64,000 nucleotides of DNA from Nocardioides daedukensis (GCF_013408415.1 NZ_JACCAA010000001.1:3596001-3660000); one strand, 5' to 3'. Positions 1 through 9,226 are shown, numbered from the stretch's first letter. Made by a program: numbers and translations. Notes: generated from the sequence alone by a model not told the origin.

Positions 1-169
1 TCTCGAAGACGTCGCCGACGGCGTGGACCCGCTGGCCGGCGTCGGCATGGCTGAGGTTGTCGTTGCCGTCCCAGCCGGGCTGGGCCGACGGGTCGGTGAT
101 CAACTCGAAGATCTGTGCGGCCGGCGCCGCGATCTCGCGGCTGGCACTGACGATGCGCTGCTCGGTCAT
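1..169 (-). CDS. SRPBCC-fold protein, partial (C-terminus outside window)
   Basis: Only the first 56 codons are present; the gene runs off the left edge. The N-terminus begins MTEQRIVSASREI, followed by AAPAAQIFELITDPS and then PGWDG. The pattern of a short strand, 'I.AP...IFELITDP' and a Trp soon after is typical of the SRPBCC/polyketide-cyclase-like fold, in which a helix-grip cavity binds a hydrophobic ligand. The start is the ATG complementary to 167-169; no alternative start lies just upstream. The substrate cannot be guessed from this fragment. The family assignment rests on a short motif and is moderate. Confidence 0.6.
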   Translation of the reverse strand, partial: MTEQRIVSASREIAAPAAQIFELITDPSAQPGWDGNDNLSHADAGQRVHAVGDVFE

Positions 170-221
170 GGCGCAGATTCAAGCACGCGCGAGGTACGAC
201 GTACGTCGTGCGGTGGGTGGG

Positions 222-294
222 TGCCTCCGGCAGGATTCGAACCTGCGGCACCTGGTACCGGAAACCAGTGCTCTATCCCCTGAGCTACGGAGGC
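222..294 (-). tRNA. tRNA-Arg (anticodon CCG)
   Basis: Read on the minus strand this folds as a full cloverleaf. The 7-bp acceptor stem is GCCTCCG/CGGAGGC, the D arm contains GCTCAGGGGATAGAGC, and the anticodon stem CTGGT/ACCAG encloses the loop TTCCGGT with anticodon CCG. The T arm is GCAGG-TTCGAAT-CCTGC. The discriminator base is A. The bases after it are CCC, so the CCA end is not encoded and must be added by tRNA nucleotidyltransferase. It reads the CGG codon, which is common in this GC-rich genome. Confidence 0.96.
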
Positions 295-374
295 GTGCGC
301 CCTTGGCGTGGCCAGGGATGCGATGCCGAACACTACCGGGCGATACTCACTGAGGTGAAACCGAGGTCCGCCGA

Positions 375-380
375 TAGGCT
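375..380 (+). promoter_or_regulatory. -10 box TAGGCT of a leaderless argS transcript
   Basis: TAGGCT matches the actinobacterial TANNNT -10 pattern and ends six bases before the GTG of argS. Transcription would therefore start at or next to the initiation codon. No Shine-Dalgarno sequence lies before this GTG. The -35 region is weak. Confidence 0.5.
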
Positions 381-386
381 GGGCGG

Positions 387-2060
387 GTGACCCCCGAACA
401 ACTCTCCGCTGCTGTCGTCGATGCACTCACCTCGCTGGTCGGGGAAGGCGCCCTCGCCCTTCCCGACGGTGTTCCCACCGAGGTGACGATCGAGCGACCC
501 CGGCAGAAGGGCCACGGCGACTACGCCACCAACGTCGCGCTGCAGCTGGCGAAGAAGGCCGGCACGAACCCGCGCGCCCTGGCCGAGCTGGTCTCGAGCA
601 AGCTGCTGGCCACCGACGGCGTGGCCGCTGTGGAGGTCGCCGGCCCCGGCTTCCTGAACATCAGCATCGACGCCGGCGCCCAGGGCGACATCGCCGCCCG
701 GGTCGTGGCCGCGGGGGCGTCGTACGGCACCTCGCAGACCCTGGCCGGTCAGAAGATCAACGTGGAGTTCATCTCCGCCAACCCGACCGGCCCCCTGCAC
801 CTGGGCCACACCCGGTGGGCCGTGCTCGGAGACGCGATCGGACGGGTGCTCTCCGCCGCCGGCGCCGACGTCACCCGCGAGTTCTACATCAACGACCGCG
901 GCGTCCAGATGAACAAGTTCGCCGCCTCGATCATCGCCTCGGCCCTGGGCGAGGAGAAGCCCGAGGACGGTTATGCCGGCGGCTACATCGACGACCTGGC
1001 GCGTGCGGTCGGAGCGGCCGAGCCCGGCATCTTCGAGCTGCCCGCGGCCGAGCGCCTCGCGGCGGTGCGCAGGGTCGGCTACGCGATCCAGCTCAAGGAG
1101 CAGCAGGACGCCCTGACCCGGTTCAACACGCACTTCGACGTGTGGTTCTCCGAGGTCTCGCTCCACGACGGCGGCGCCGTGCCCGAGACGCTGGCCCGGC
1201 TCAAGGAGCTCGGCCACGTCTTCGAGGACGGCGGCGCACTGTGGATGCGGACCACCGACTTCGGTGACGACAAGGACCGGGTGCTGATCAAGTCCGACGG
1301 CGAGCTGACCTACTTCGCCTCCGACACGGCTTACTACCTCAACAAGCGCTCGCGTGGGTTCGACCACTGCATCTATCTCTTGGGCGCCGACCACCACGGA
1401 TATGTCGGCCGGCTCAAGGCGATGGCTGCCTGCGCGGGTGACGACCCCGCGCAGACCCTGGACGTGATGATCGGTCAGCTGGTCAAGATCCTGCGCGACG
1501 GGGCCGAGCTCAAGCTGTCCAAGCGCGCCGGCACGATCGTGACGCTCACCGAGCTCGCCGACGAGATCGGCGTGGACGCGCTGCGCTACTCGCTGGCTCG
1601 CTATCCCGCCGACTCGCCGCTGGTCCTCGACGTCGCCGAGATCACCAAGGCGTCCGCGGACAACCCGGTCTACTACGTGCAGTACGGCCATGCCCGTACC
1701 TGCCGGATGATCGAGAACGCCAAGGAGCTGGGGATGTCCCTGCCCACCGGCGAAGGGTTCGACCCCTCCTTGCTCTCCCACGAGCTCGAGGGACGGCTGC
1801 TCCGCGCACTGGCCGAGTTCCCGCGGGTGGTGGCCAGCGCTGCCGAGCTGCGCGAGCCGCACCGGATCGCGCGCTTCCTCGAGGACACCACCTCGATCTT
1901 CAACAAGTGGTACGACACCCGCGAGTGCCGGATGCTGCCGCAGGGCGACGAGCCGGTCACCGCGCTGAACAAGTCGCGCCTTGTCCTGGTCCACGCCACG
2001 CGCACCGTGCTGGCCAACGGCCTGGACATGCTCGGCGTCACTGCTCCGGAACGGATGTGA
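387..2060 (+). CDS. argS: arginyl-tRNA synthetase
   Basis: Charges tRNA-Arg with arginine in the cytoplasm. The 557-residue protein is the normal length of a class I ArgRS. The HIGH motif appears as HLGH at residues 138-141, preceded by NPTGPL, and the KMSKS equivalent is KLSKR in the last third. The N-terminal additional domain and the C-terminal DALR anticodon-binding domain frame the Rossmann core. The GTG start fits both the N-terminal alignment (MTPEQLSAAV) and a -10 box six bases upstream. It is the first gene of a tight operon with lysA-hom-thrC-thrB; lysA starts four bases after its stop. An argS-lysA pairing is a long-known actinobacterial arrangement. Confidence 0.97.
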   Translation: MTPEQLSAAVVDALTSLVGEGALALPDGVPTEVTIERPRQKGHGDYATNVALQLAKKAGTNPRALAELVSSKLLATDGVAAVEVAGPGFLNISIDAGAQGDIAARVVAAGASYGTSQTLAGQKINVEFISANPTGPLHLGHTRWAVLGDAIGRVLSAAGADVTREFYINDRGVQMNKFAASIIASALGEEKPEDGYAGGYIDDLARAVGAAEPGIFELPAAERLAAVRRVGYAIQLKEQQDALTRFNTHFDVWFSEVSLHDGGAVPETLARLKELGHVFEDGGALWMRTTDFGDDKDRVLIKSDGELTYFASDTAYYLNKRSRGFDHCIYLLGADHHGYVGRLKAMAACAGDDPAQTLDVMIGQLVKILRDGAELKLSKRAGTIVTLTELADEIGVDALRYSLARYPADSPLVLDVAEITKASADNPVYYVQYGHARTCRMIENAKELGMSLPTGEGFDPSLLSHELEGRLLRALAEFPRVVASAAELREPHRIARFLEDTTSIFNKWYDTRECRMLPQGDEPVTALNKSRLVLVHATRTVLANGLDMLGVTAPERM

Positions 2061-2064
2061 CCTG

Positions 2065-3468
2065 ATGCGTGCACACGAGGCCGGATGGGCCCACGCCGAG
2101 GGAGCGCGCGGTCCCGCGTGGCTCCAGGTCCCCGAGGACCCCAATGCTCTGGTCACCCACCTGTGGTCGACCAGCGCAGCGAAGAACGACGACGGCGCGC
2201 TCGTGGTCGGCGGTGTCGACATGCGTGACCTGGTCGCCGAGCACGGCTCGCCGGCCTACGTCCTGGACGAGGACGACTTCCGTGGCCGCGCCCGTGGCTT
2301 CCGCGACGCGTTCGCTGCCTACGACGTCTACTACGCCGGTAAGTCCTTCCTGTGCACCACGGTGGCGCGCTGGATCGTCGAGGAGGGGCTGCGTCTCGAC
2401 GTCTGCTCCAACGGCGAGCTGAGCGTCGCGCTGCGCGCCGGAGTGGACCCGGTGTTGATCGGCTACCACGGCAACAACAAGACCGCGCCCGAGCTGGCGC
2501 GCGCGATCGAGGTCGGCGTCGGTCGGATCGTGGCCGACTCGTTCCACGAGATCGAGCGACTCGTCGACCTCTCCGCCGATGCGGAGCGCCCGGTCGGCGT
2601 GATGATCCGCGTCACCGCCGGCGTCGAGGCACACACCCACGAGTTCATCGCGACCGCCCACGAGGACCAGAAGTTCGGTTTCTCGATCACCTCCGGCGAC
2701 GCCTTCGAGGCCGTACGCCGTGTGCTCGCCGCCCCGGGCCTGGAGCTGTTGGGTCTGCACAGCCACATCGGTAGCCAGATCTTCGACTCGTCAGGGTTCG
2801 AAGTGGCTGCTCGCCGCGTCCTCGCCCTGCACGCCCGCGTGCGCAGCGAGCTGGGCGTCGAGATGCCCGAGATGGACCTCGGTGGTGGCTTCGGCATCGC
2901 CTACACCACCCAGGACGACCCCTCCACGCCGGCGAAGCTCGCGGCGGAGATGAGCGCCATCGTCGCGCGTGAGTGCAAGGACCTCGGTGTCGCGGAGCCG
3001 CGACTGTCGATCGAGCCGGGTCGTGCCATCGCCGGCCCGAGCGTGTGCACCGTCTATGAGGTCGGCACCGTCAAGGAGGTCGCCCTCGACGGAGGGGCCC
3101 GGCGCACCTACATCAGCGTCGACGGTGGGATGAGCGACAACGTGCGCACCGCGCTCTATGACGCCGACTACTCCTGCACGCTGGCTTCCCGGCACTCCGA
3201 GGCGGCCCCGGCGCTGGCCCGGGTGGTGGGCAAGCACTGCGAGTCGGGCGACATCGTGGTCAAGGACGAGTTCCTGCCCTCGGACATCGTCCCGGGGGAC
3301 CTGCTGGCGGTCCCCGGCACCGGCGCCTACTGCCGGTCCCTGGCCTCCAACTACAACCACGCGCTGCGTCCTCCGGTGATCGCTGTGCGGGACGGTGCAG
3401 CGCGAGTCATCGTGCGGCGCGAGACTGAGGACGACCTTCTGGCAACCGACGTGGGAGCAGTGCAGTGA
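2065..3468 (+). CDS. lysA: diaminopimelate decarboxylase
   Basis: Converts meso-diaminopimelate to L-lysine with PLP, the last step of lysine synthesis. The 467-residue protein is a fold-type III decarboxylase: an N-terminal alanine-racemase-like barrel with the PLP lysine at K93 (YYAGKSF) and a C-terminal beta domain carrying the conserved CESGD motif. HSHIGSQ and GGGFG supply substrate and phosphate contacts, and EPGR is also present. The reading frame is open further upstream into argS, but the ATG at 2065, four bases after the argS stop, gives the expected N-terminus. It overlaps hom by GTGA, so the two are probably translationally coupled. Confidence 0.97.
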   Translation: MRAHEAGWAHAEGARGPAWLQVPEDPNALVTHLWSTSAAKNDDGALVVGGVDMRDLVAEHGSPAYVLDEDDFRGRARGFRDAFAAYDVYYAGKSFLCTTVARWIVEEGLRLDVCSNGELSVALRAGVDPVLIGYHGNNKTAPELARAIEVGVGRIVADSFHEIERLVDLSADAERPVGVMIRVTAGVEAHTHEFIATAHEDQKFGFSITSGDAFEAVRRVLAAPGLELLGLHSHIGSQIFDSSGFEVAARRVLALHARVRSELGVEMPEMDLGGGFGIAYTTQDDPSTPAKLAAEMSAIVARECKDLGVAEPRLSIEPGRAIAGPSVCTVYEVGTVKEVALDGGARRTYISVDGGMSDNVRTALYDADYSCTLASRHSEAAPALARVVGKHCESGDIVVKDEFLPSDIVPGDLLAVPGTGAYCRSLASNYNHALRPPVIAVRDGAARVIVRRETEDDLLATDVGAVQ

Positions 3469-4778
3469 GTGAGGCCGTGGATTCGGTGGGGGACAAGCGA
3501 CTGAAGGTCGCAGTCCTCGGATGTGGTTCGGTCGGGTCGCAGGTGGTGCGGCTGCTGACCGAGCAGTCCGACGACCTGGCAGCCCGGATCGGTGCCCCGG
3601 TGGACCTGGTGGGGGTGGCCGTTCGTCGGCTCGACGCCCCACGTGAGGTCGACCTGCCCGAGGGGTTGCTGACGACCGACGCGCACGCACTGGTCTCGCG
3701 CGGCGACCTGGACCTGGTCATCGAGGTGATCGGGGGCATCGAGCCCGCGCGTCCGCTGATCCTGGCGGCCCTGGCAAATGGTGCCTCGGTGGTCACCGCC
3801 AACAAGGCACTCGTCGCCGAGGACGGGCCGACCCTCTTCGAGGCGGCTGAGAAGGCGGGTCGCGACCTGTTCTACGAGGCCGCCGTGGCCGGTGCGATCC
3901 CGATCCTGCGTCCGCTGCGCGAGTCGTTGGCCGGTGACCGGGTGACCCGGGTGCTGGGCATCGTCAATGGCACCACCAACTTCATCCTCGACAAGATGGA
4001 CACCTCGGGTGCCGGCTTCGCCGAGGCCCTCGAGGAGGCCCAGGAGCTCGGCTATGCGGAGGCCGACCCCACGGCCGACGTGGAGGGCTTCGACGCCGCC
4101 GCGAAGGCGGCGATCCTGGCCAGCCTCGCCTTCCACACCCGTGTCAACGCTGCCGACGTCTATCGCGAGGGCATCTCCGATGTCACCGCCGCCGACGTCG
4201 CCTCCGCCCGCGAGATGAAGTCCGTGGTGAAGCTGCTGGCGATCTGCGAGCTCAAGAACGGCGCAGTCTCGGCCCGGGTCCACCCGGCGATGATCCCGGC
4301 AACACACCCGCTGGCATCGGTTCGCGAGGCCTACAACGCAGTCTTCGTCGAGTCCGAGGCCGCCGGACAGCTGATGTTCTACGGCCCCGGTGCGGGCGGT
4401 GCGCCGACCGCCTCGGCCGTGCTCGGTGACCTGGTCACCGCAGCTCGCAACCGCCTCTCCTCGACCGTCGGCTCGGGGGAGTCGGCCTATGCCGACCGCG
4501 AGGTCCTGTCCATGGGCGAGACGGTGACCCGCTATCACGTCGGCATCGACGTCGAGGACAAGGCCGGCGTGCTGGCCGCCGTGGCCACCGCCTTCGCCGA
4601 GCACGGCGTCTCCATCCAGACGGTTCGACAGGAGGGCCGCGGAGCCGAGGCGCAGCTGGTCGTGGTCTCGCACCGCGCCACCGACGCCCAGCTGCGGGCG
4701 ACCGTCGAGCACCTGCAGGAGATGGACATGGTTCGCGAGGTCACCTCCGTGATGCGCGTGGAAGGAACGAACGAATGA
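3465..4778 (+). CDS. hom: homoserine dehydrogenase
   Basis: Reduces aspartate-semialdehyde to homoserine with NAD(P)H, the branch point between lysine and threonine/methionine. The 437 residues comprise an N-terminal Rossmann domain ([12 protein letters not shown]), the catalytic domain ([23 protein letters not shown]) and a C-terminal ACT domain from about residue 350 ([15 protein letters not shown]). This is the monofunctional, threonine-inhibited actinobacterial form, and the ACT domain is the likely feedback site. The GTG start overlaps the lysA stop in GTGA, and its stop overlaps thrC in ATGA. Confidence 0.96.
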   Translation: MSEAVDSVGDKRLKVAVLGCGSVGSQVVRLLTEQSDDLAARIGAPVDLVGVAVRRLDAPREVDLPEGLLTTDAHALVSRGDLDLVIEVIGGIEPARPLILAALANGASVVTANKALVAEDGPTLFEAAEKAGRDLFYEAAVAGAIPILRPLRESLAGDRVTRVLGIVNGTTNFILDKMDTSGAGFAEALEEAQELGYAEADPTADVEGFDAAAKAAILASLAFHTRVNAADVYREGISDVTAADVASAREMKSVVKLLAICELKNGAVSARVHPAMIPATHPLASVREAYNAVFVESEAAGQLMFYGPGAGGAPTASAVLGDLVTAARNRLSSTVGSGESAYADREVLSMGETVTRYHVGIDVEDKAGVLAAVATAFAEHGVSIQTVRQEGRGAEAQLVVVSHRATDAQLRATVEHLQEMDMVREVTSVMRVEGTNE

Positions 4779-5869
4779 GTGCCCCCCTGAGTGGTCAGCA
4801 GCCGCGCGTGCACCAGTGGCGCGGCGTCATCGAGGAATATCGCGAGCTGCTCGACATCCCGCAGGACACGCCGGCAGTGACGCTGGGCGAGGGCGGCACC
4901 CCGCTGGTGGAGTCGCGCTGGCTCTCCGAGGTCACCGGTGGCCAGGTCTGGCTCAAGGTCGAGGGCGACAACCCCACCGGCTCGTTCAAGGACCGCGGGA
5001 TGACCGCAGCCCTCTCCGTCGCGGTGCACCAGGGCGCCCAGGCGGTGGTCTGCGCCTCGACCGGCAACACCTCTGCCTCGATGGCCGCCTATGCCGCCAA
5101 GGCCCGGATCAAGCCGCTCGTGCTGGTGCCCGAGGGCAAGATCTCCGCCGGCAAGATGGCCCAGGCGATCATGCACGGCGCCCAGGTGATCATGGTCCGG
5201 GGCAACTTCGACGACTGCCTGAAGATCTCCCGCGGCCTGGCCGAGCACTATCCGGTCGCGCTGGTGAACTCGGTCAACCCGATCCGTCTCGAGGGACAGA
5301 AGACGGCCTCGTTCGAGGTCGTCGACCGGCTCGGCGACGCCCCGGACTTCCACCTGCTCCCGGTCGGCAACGCCGGCAACATCTCGGCGTACTGGCTGGG
5401 CTATCGGCAGTATGCCGAGCTCGGTCGGTCCACCCGGCTGCCCGTGATGCGGGCCTACCAGGCCGAGGGCGCGGCACCGCTGGTCACCGGCCAGCCGTTC
5501 CCGAACCCGGAGACCAAGGCCACCGCGATCCGGATCGGCAACCCTGCCTCGTGGAAGCTCGCCGAGAGTGCCGCGTCGGAGTCGGGTGGACGGTTCGCCT
5601 CGGTCACCGACGAGCAGATCCTGATCGCGCAGCGCCAGCTGGCCAGCAACGACGGGGTCTTCGTGGAGCCGGCTTCGGCTGCAGGGATCGCCGGGATGCT
5701 GCAGGACCTGGAGCGTGGCGAGTCCTATGCCGACAAGACCGTGGTGGTCACGGTGACCGGTCACGGGCTCAAGGACACGGTCACCGCACTGGAGGGCTTC
5801 GGCGACGTGGTCGACAACGTCATCGACGCGAACGTGGACGACGCGGCGGCCGTTGCCGGTCTTGTCTGA
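4775..5869 (+). CDS. thrC: threonine synthase
   Basis: Converts O-phosphohomoserine to threonine. The 364-residue protein belongs to PLP fold-type II. The Schiff-base lysine is K72 in [11 protein letters not shown], and the serine/glycine loop that anchors the PLP ring and phosphate is seen in STGNTSAS and PVGNAGN. Its length matches the short actinobacterial ThrC class. It overlaps hom (ATGA) and thrB (TGATG, sharing one base), so the order hom-thrC-thrB puts the last threonine step before the kinase, as in Streptomyces. Confidence 0.96.
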   Translation: MSAPLSGQQPRVHQWRGVIEEYRELLDIPQDTPAVTLGEGGTPLVESRWLSEVTGGQVWLKVEGDNPTGSFKDRGMTAALSVAVHQGAQAVVCASTGNTSASMAAYAAKARIKPLVLVPEGKISAGKMAQAIMHGAQVIMVRGNFDDCLKISRGLAEHYPVALVNSVNPIRLEGQKTASFEVVDRLGDAPDFHLLPVGNAGNISAYWLGYRQYAELGRSTRLPVMRAYQAEGAAPLVTGQPFPNPETKATAIRIGNPASWKLAESAASESGGRFASVTDEQILIAQRQLASNDGVFVEPASAAGIAGMLQDLERGESYADKTVVVTVTGHGLKDTVTALEGFGDVVDNVIDANVDDAAAVAGLV

Positions 5870-6798
5870 TGGCGCGGTTCATCGAAGGACCGGTCACCGT
5901 CTCGGTGCCGGCCACCTCGGCGAACCTCGGCCCGGGCTTCGACTCCCTGGGACTCGCACTCTCACTGCGTGACGAGCTAACCGCCTCGGTCGACGGGGTC
6001 GGCCTGGAGGTCCGTGTCGAGGGCGCGGGCTCGGACGAGGTGCCCCTCGACGAGAGCCACCTGGTGGTGCGCGCGATGCGCTGTGCCTTCGAGCAGATGC
6101 ATGCGGCTCCGACGGGACTCTCGCTGAGGTGTCGCAACGTGGTCCCGCACGCGCGTGGACTCGGGTCGTCCTCGGCCGCCATCGTCGGCGGGATCGTGCT
6201 TGCTCGTGCCTTGGTTGCCGGTGGGTCACTGCTGATGGACGACGATGCCGTCTTCCGGCTCGCAGCCGAGATGGAGGGCCACCCCGACAACGTGGCGCCG
6301 GCGTTCCATGGCGGCTTCGTCATCTCGGGACGTGAAGCCGGGGAGTTCTATGCGACCTCGGGATCGCTTGACCCGCGCATCTCCGCAGTGGTGTTCATCC
6401 CGCCGACCCCGGTCTCGACCGAGGTGGCCCGCGGGCTGCTCCCGGAGACCGTGCCGCACGCCGATGCGGCCGCCAACTCCGGTCGCGCCGCGCTCCTGGT
6501 GGCCAGCCTGGCCTCCAGGCCCGAGCTGCTGCTGAGGGCCACGCGGGACTACCTGCACCAGGACTACCGGGAGTCCGCGATGCCGGAATCGCTGGAACTG
6601 GTACGTCGTCTGCGCGACGCCGGCCACCCCGCGGTCGTCTCCGGAGCCGGACCGACCGTGCTGGCCTTCACCGACGGACCGTCCCGACCGCTGGCCGACT
6701 GGTCCCCGGGTCCCGACTCCCTCGTGGCGCAGTGTCCGGACGGTTGGACTGCGCTACACCTCGACCTGGAGACTGCCGGCGCACGCGTCGAGTCGTGA
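5869..6798 (+). CDS. thrB: homoserine kinase
   Basis: Phosphorylates homoserine with ATP to supply ThrC. The 309-residue protein is a GHMP-family kinase. The N-terminal PATSANLGPGFDSLG is the family signature, the phosphate-binding loop is HARGLGSSSAA, and VVSGAGPTVLAF is the C-terminal GHMP motif. The ATG shares its first base with the thrC stop. This is the last gene of the argS-lysA-hom-thrC-thrB unit. A gap of 186 bases with its own promoter signal separates it from rho. Confidence 0.96.
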   Translation: MARFIEGPVTVSVPATSANLGPGFDSLGLALSLRDELTASVDGVGLEVRVEGAGSDEVPLDESHLVVRAMRCAFEQMHAAPTGLSLRCRNVVPHARGLGSSSAAIVGGIVLARALVAGGSLLMDDDAVFRLAAEMEGHPDNVAPAFHGGFVISGREAGEFYATSGSLDPRISAVVFIPPTPVSTEVARGLLPETVPHADAAANSGRAALLVASLASRPELLLRATRDYLHQDYRESAMPESLELVRRLRDAGHPAVVSGAGPTVLAFTDGPSRPLADWSPGPDSLVAQCPDGWTALHLDLETAGARVES

Positions 6799-6829
6799 CC
6801 GGATGCTGCTCCATCGCGGGTGATGATCC

Positions 6830-6838
6830 TGCTAGGCT
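6830..6838 (+). promoter_or_regulatory. extended -10 promoter (TGC-TAGGCT) for rho
   Basis: TG at 6830-6831, one spacer base, then TAGGCT at 6833-6838 forms an extended -10 element with no clear -35. Transcription would start near 6845, giving rho a leader of about 140 bases. This is long compared with most genes in the window and leaves room for autoregulation. Confidence 0.45.
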
Positions 6839-6868
6839 GGCCGCGCGCCATGGTCATCCGGCGTTCGC

Positions 6869-6887
6869 CCCCACAGTCTCCGTGGGG
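6869..6887 (+). promoter_or_regulatory. hairpin in the rho leader
   Basis: CCCCAC-agtctcc-GTGGGG forms a six-base stem with a seven-base loop inside the predicted leader. A C- and T-rich stretch (about 6891-6906) follows it. Hairpins next to C-rich single-stranded sequence suit Rho-dependent control of rho itself, but this is inference. Confidence 0.35.
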
Positions 6888-6920
6888 TGCACCTCTTCCT
6901 CTGCAATCCGCCAGTGAGTG

Positions 6921-6934
6921 ACGGCGTACGCCGT
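6921..6934. promoter_or_regulatory. 14-bp perfect palindrome upstream of rho
   Basis: ACGGCGTACGCCGT is its own reverse complement and lies about 50 bases before the rho start. It could be the binding site of a dimeric regulator or a second leader hairpin. GC-rich DNA produces such sites by chance, so confidence is low. Confidence 0.3.
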
Positions 6935-6984
6935 GACCCGGCCAGGGTTTGCGAGGCACACAATTCAGAAGGCGAAGGGCTCAC

Positions 6985-9201
6985 GTGAGCGAAACCACCG
7001 AACCCACCACTCCCACCAACGACGCACCCGAGTCCGCAGGCGCGGCCCGCAAGCGCGGAGGGGGCCTGAACTCCATGTTGATCGCGGATCTGCGCTCCAT
7101 GGCCGGTGGCATGGGCATCGGCGGCGCCGCCAAGATGAAGAAGGCCGACCTCGTCGCGGCGATCAAGGCCGGCCAGTCGGGTGGGGCATCGGCCTCGGCC
7201 GAGAAGTCGGCTCCGTCGAAGGCAGCCCCCGAGAAGCAGGCTGACCAGAAGCAGGCCGACCAAAAGTCGGCCCACGAGAAGCCCGCGCCGGATGGGCTTT
7301 CCGACCAGAGGTCGGCACCCGAGGAGCGGGCACCCGAGGAGCGGGCACCCGAGGAGCGGGCCCCCGAGGAGCGGGCCCCCGAGGAGCGGGCACCCGAGAA
7401 GCAGGCACCCGAGAAGCAGGCACAGGCCAATCAGGCCACCGAGAAGCAGGCAGCACCCGAGCAGGGTGAGTCCGCGGCAGCTGCGCAGGAGCAGGGTGTT
7501 CGCCGCCGGACGCGCGGCGAGCGGTCCGCCGGTCAGCAGGACGACCGGTCCGGGGCCGAACGCGATGACCAAGGCGCGGATGGCCAGGGCGCGGGCGGAC
7601 AGGGCGCTGGTTCCGAGCAGGGCACGGACAGGCCTCAGGAGCACGAGCAGGGCGAGGACCGGTCGGGGGACCGGGGTCGGGTGCGAAACCGCAACCGGAA
7701 CCGCGACCAGCAGAACCAGCCCGAGCACAAGCAGGCTGACCAGAACCAGGGCGATCAGAACCAGTCCGGTCAGAAGCAGAACGACCAGAAGCAGAACGAC
7801 CAGAAGCAGGGCGGTCGCGACCGGCAGCAGGGCAACCAGCAGAAGCAGGACCGCCAGAAGCAGAACGACCAGAAGCACAACGACCAGAACGAGCAGGGTG
7901 GTCACGACCAGGGCCAGCGCGGCCAGTCGGGCAACCAGTCCGGCGACCAGGACCAGGGTGACGGCGATGGAACCGGCCGCAATCGCCGGCGTCGCGGCCG
8001 TGACCGCGACCGTACGGGTCGAGGCAACCGCAACGAGCCGGACACCACCATCCTCGACGACGACGTGCTGGTCCCCGCAGCGGGCATCCTCGACGTCCTC
8101 GACAACTACGCCTTCGTCCGGACCAGTGGCTATCTGGCCGGTGCCGACGACGTCTACCTGTCGCTGTCCATGGTCAGGAAGTTCGACCTGCGGCGCGGCG
8201 ACGCTGTGGTCGGGCAGGTGCGCCAGCCCCGGGAGGGCGAGCGCAAGGAGAAGTTCAACCCGATGGTGCAGATCGACTCGGTCAACGGGGCCGACCCCGA
8301 GGCCGTCACCGACCGGGTGGACTTCGACAAGCTGACCCCGATCAACCCCACCGAGCGACTGCGACTCGAGACCAAGCCCACGAACCTGATCGGTCGCATC
8401 ATCGATGTGGTGGCCCCCATCGGCAAGGGACAACGCGGTCTCATCCTCTCGCCGGCCAAGGCCGGCAAGACCACGCTGTTGCAGTCGGTGGCCGCGTCCA
8501 TCACCGCCAACAACCCCGAGTGCCACCTGATGGTCGTGCTGGTCGACGAACGTCCCGAGGAAGTCACCGACTTCGAGCGCTCGGTCAAGGGCGAGGTCAT
8601 CTCCTCCACCTTCGACCGGCCGGCCACCGACCACACCGCCGTGGCCGAGCTGGCCATCGAGCGGGCGAAGCGGCTCGTCGAGCTCGGTCACGACGTCGTG
8701 GTCCTGCTCGACGGTGTCACCCGGCTGGCCCGTGCCTACAGCAACTCCACTCCGGCAAGCGGGCGCACCCTGGCGGGTGGCGTCGACTCGGCGGCACTCC
8801 ACCCCGCCAAGAAGTTCTTCGGCGCCGCGCGCAACATCGAGAACGGCGGCTCGCTGACCATCCTGGCGACCGCCGCCGTGGAGGGCACCTCGGAGATCGA
8901 CGAGGTGATCCTCGAGGAGTTCCAGGGCACCGCCAACATGGAGCTGCGGCTGCGCCGTGACTTCGCGGCGAAGCGGATCTTCCCGGCGATCGACCCGGTC
9001 CAGTCCGGCACCCGTCGCGAGGAGCTCCTGCTCGGCGAGGAGGAGCTGGCGATCTCGTGGAAGTTGCGCGAGATGCTCTCGGCACTCGAGACGGAGCAGG
9101 CGTTGGAGACCCTCATCGAACGGATGGGGAAGTCGCAGAACAACATCGAGTTCCTCACCCGGGTTCAGAAGGGCACCGGCGCTCGATCTGGCACCGAGTA
9201 G
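6985..9201 (+). CDS. rho: transcription termination factor Rho, long actinobacterial form
   Basis: Hexameric RNA helicase that ends untranslated transcripts. At 738 residues it is far longer than the ~420 of E. coli Rho. Residues ~30-63 are the SAP-like Rho N-domain (LIADLRSMAG...KADLVAAIKAG). Residues ~70-360 are a low-complexity, charged region: seven 5-residue repeats (APEER/APEKQ), then Gln/Asn/Asp/Lys-rich and Arg-rich segments. The conserved core follows: the RNA-binding OB fold (LDNYAFVRTSGY), Walker A (SPAKAGKTT, lysine ~495), Walker B (VVLLDGVTR) and the R/secondary-site loops. GTG 6985 is preceded by an AGAAGGCGAAGGG Shine-Dalgarno region. Starts further upstream have no support. 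Confidence 0.96.
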   Translation: MSETTEPTTPTNDAPESAGAARKRGGGLNSMLIADLRSMAGGMGIGGAAKMKKADLVAAIKAGQSGGASASAEKSAPSKAAPEKQADQKQADQKSAHEKPAPDGLSDQRSAPEERAPEERAPEERAPEERAPEERAPEKQAPEKQAQANQATEKQAAPEQGESAAAAQEQGVRRRTRGERSAGQQDDRSGAERDDQGADGQGAGGQGAGSEQGTDRPQEHEQGEDRSGDRGRVRNRNRNRDQQNQPEHKQADQNQGDQNQSGQKQNDQKQNDQKQGGRDRQQGNQQKQDRQKQNDQKHNDQNEQGGHDQGQRGQSGNQSGDQDQGDGDGTGRNRRRRGRDRDRTGRGNRNEPDTTILDDDVLVPAAGILDVLDNYAFVRTSGYLAGADDVYLSLSMVRKFDLRRGDAVVGQVRQPREGERKEKFNPMVQIDSVNGADPEAVTDRVDFDKLTPINPTERLRLETKPTNLIGRIIDVVAPIGKGQRGLILSPAKAGKTTLLQSVAASITANNPECHLMVVLVDERPEEVTDFERSVKGEVISSTFDRPATDHTAVAELAIERAKRLVELGHDVVVLLDGVTRLARAYSNSTPASGRTLAGGVDSAALHPAKKFFGAARNIENGGSLTILATAAVEGTSEIDEVILEEFQGTANMELRLRRDFAAKRIFPAIDPVQSGTRREELLLGEEELAISWKLREMLSALETEQALETLIERMGKSQNNIEFLTRVQKGTGARSGTE
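7315..7419 (+). repeat. 15-bp tandem repeat, seven units, inside rho
   Basis: Seven in-frame 15-base units encode APEER five times and APEKQ twice. Units 4 and 5 differ from the first three only at a third codon position, and units 6-7 carry two amino-acid changes. The last two units are identical, as are 1-3, which suggests recent slippage. Copy number is likely to vary between strains without breaking the frame. Confidence 0.9.
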
Positions 9202-9214
9202 GCCGGTCGCCCCC

Positions 9215-9220
9215 TACACT
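9215..9220 (+). promoter_or_regulatory. -10 box TACACT for the receiver-HEAT-GT2-kinase operon
   Basis: TACACT ends six bases before the ATG at 9227, the geometry of a leaderless promoter. It lies between the rho stop and the receiver gene and would give the four-gene operon its own transcript. Confidence 0.5.
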
Positions 9221-9226
9221 CCTGCC

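Noticed and set aside
222..300. Integration (attachment) site at tRNA-Arg
   Set aside because: There is no integrase, no repeat of the tRNA 3' end in the window, and housekeeping genes follow directly.
1981..2064. Earlier start for lysA inside argS
   Set aside because: The frame is open, but ATG 2065 gives the normal N-terminus and lies four bases after the argS stop. The same reasoning removes upstream extensions for the receiver, prfA, rpmE, nucS, glgE, the adenosyltransferase, the DinB protein and the APH-fold gene.
7315..7419. Tandem repeat as a CRISPR array
   Set aside because: Units are 15 bases with no spacers and lie in frame inside rho.
6832..8802. A 656-codon minus-strand frame with striking LLG/GCPLLG repeats
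   Set aside because: The repeats are the reverse complement of the APEER/QNDQK repeats in rho. The sense frame has all Rho motifs, so the antisense frame is a shadow.
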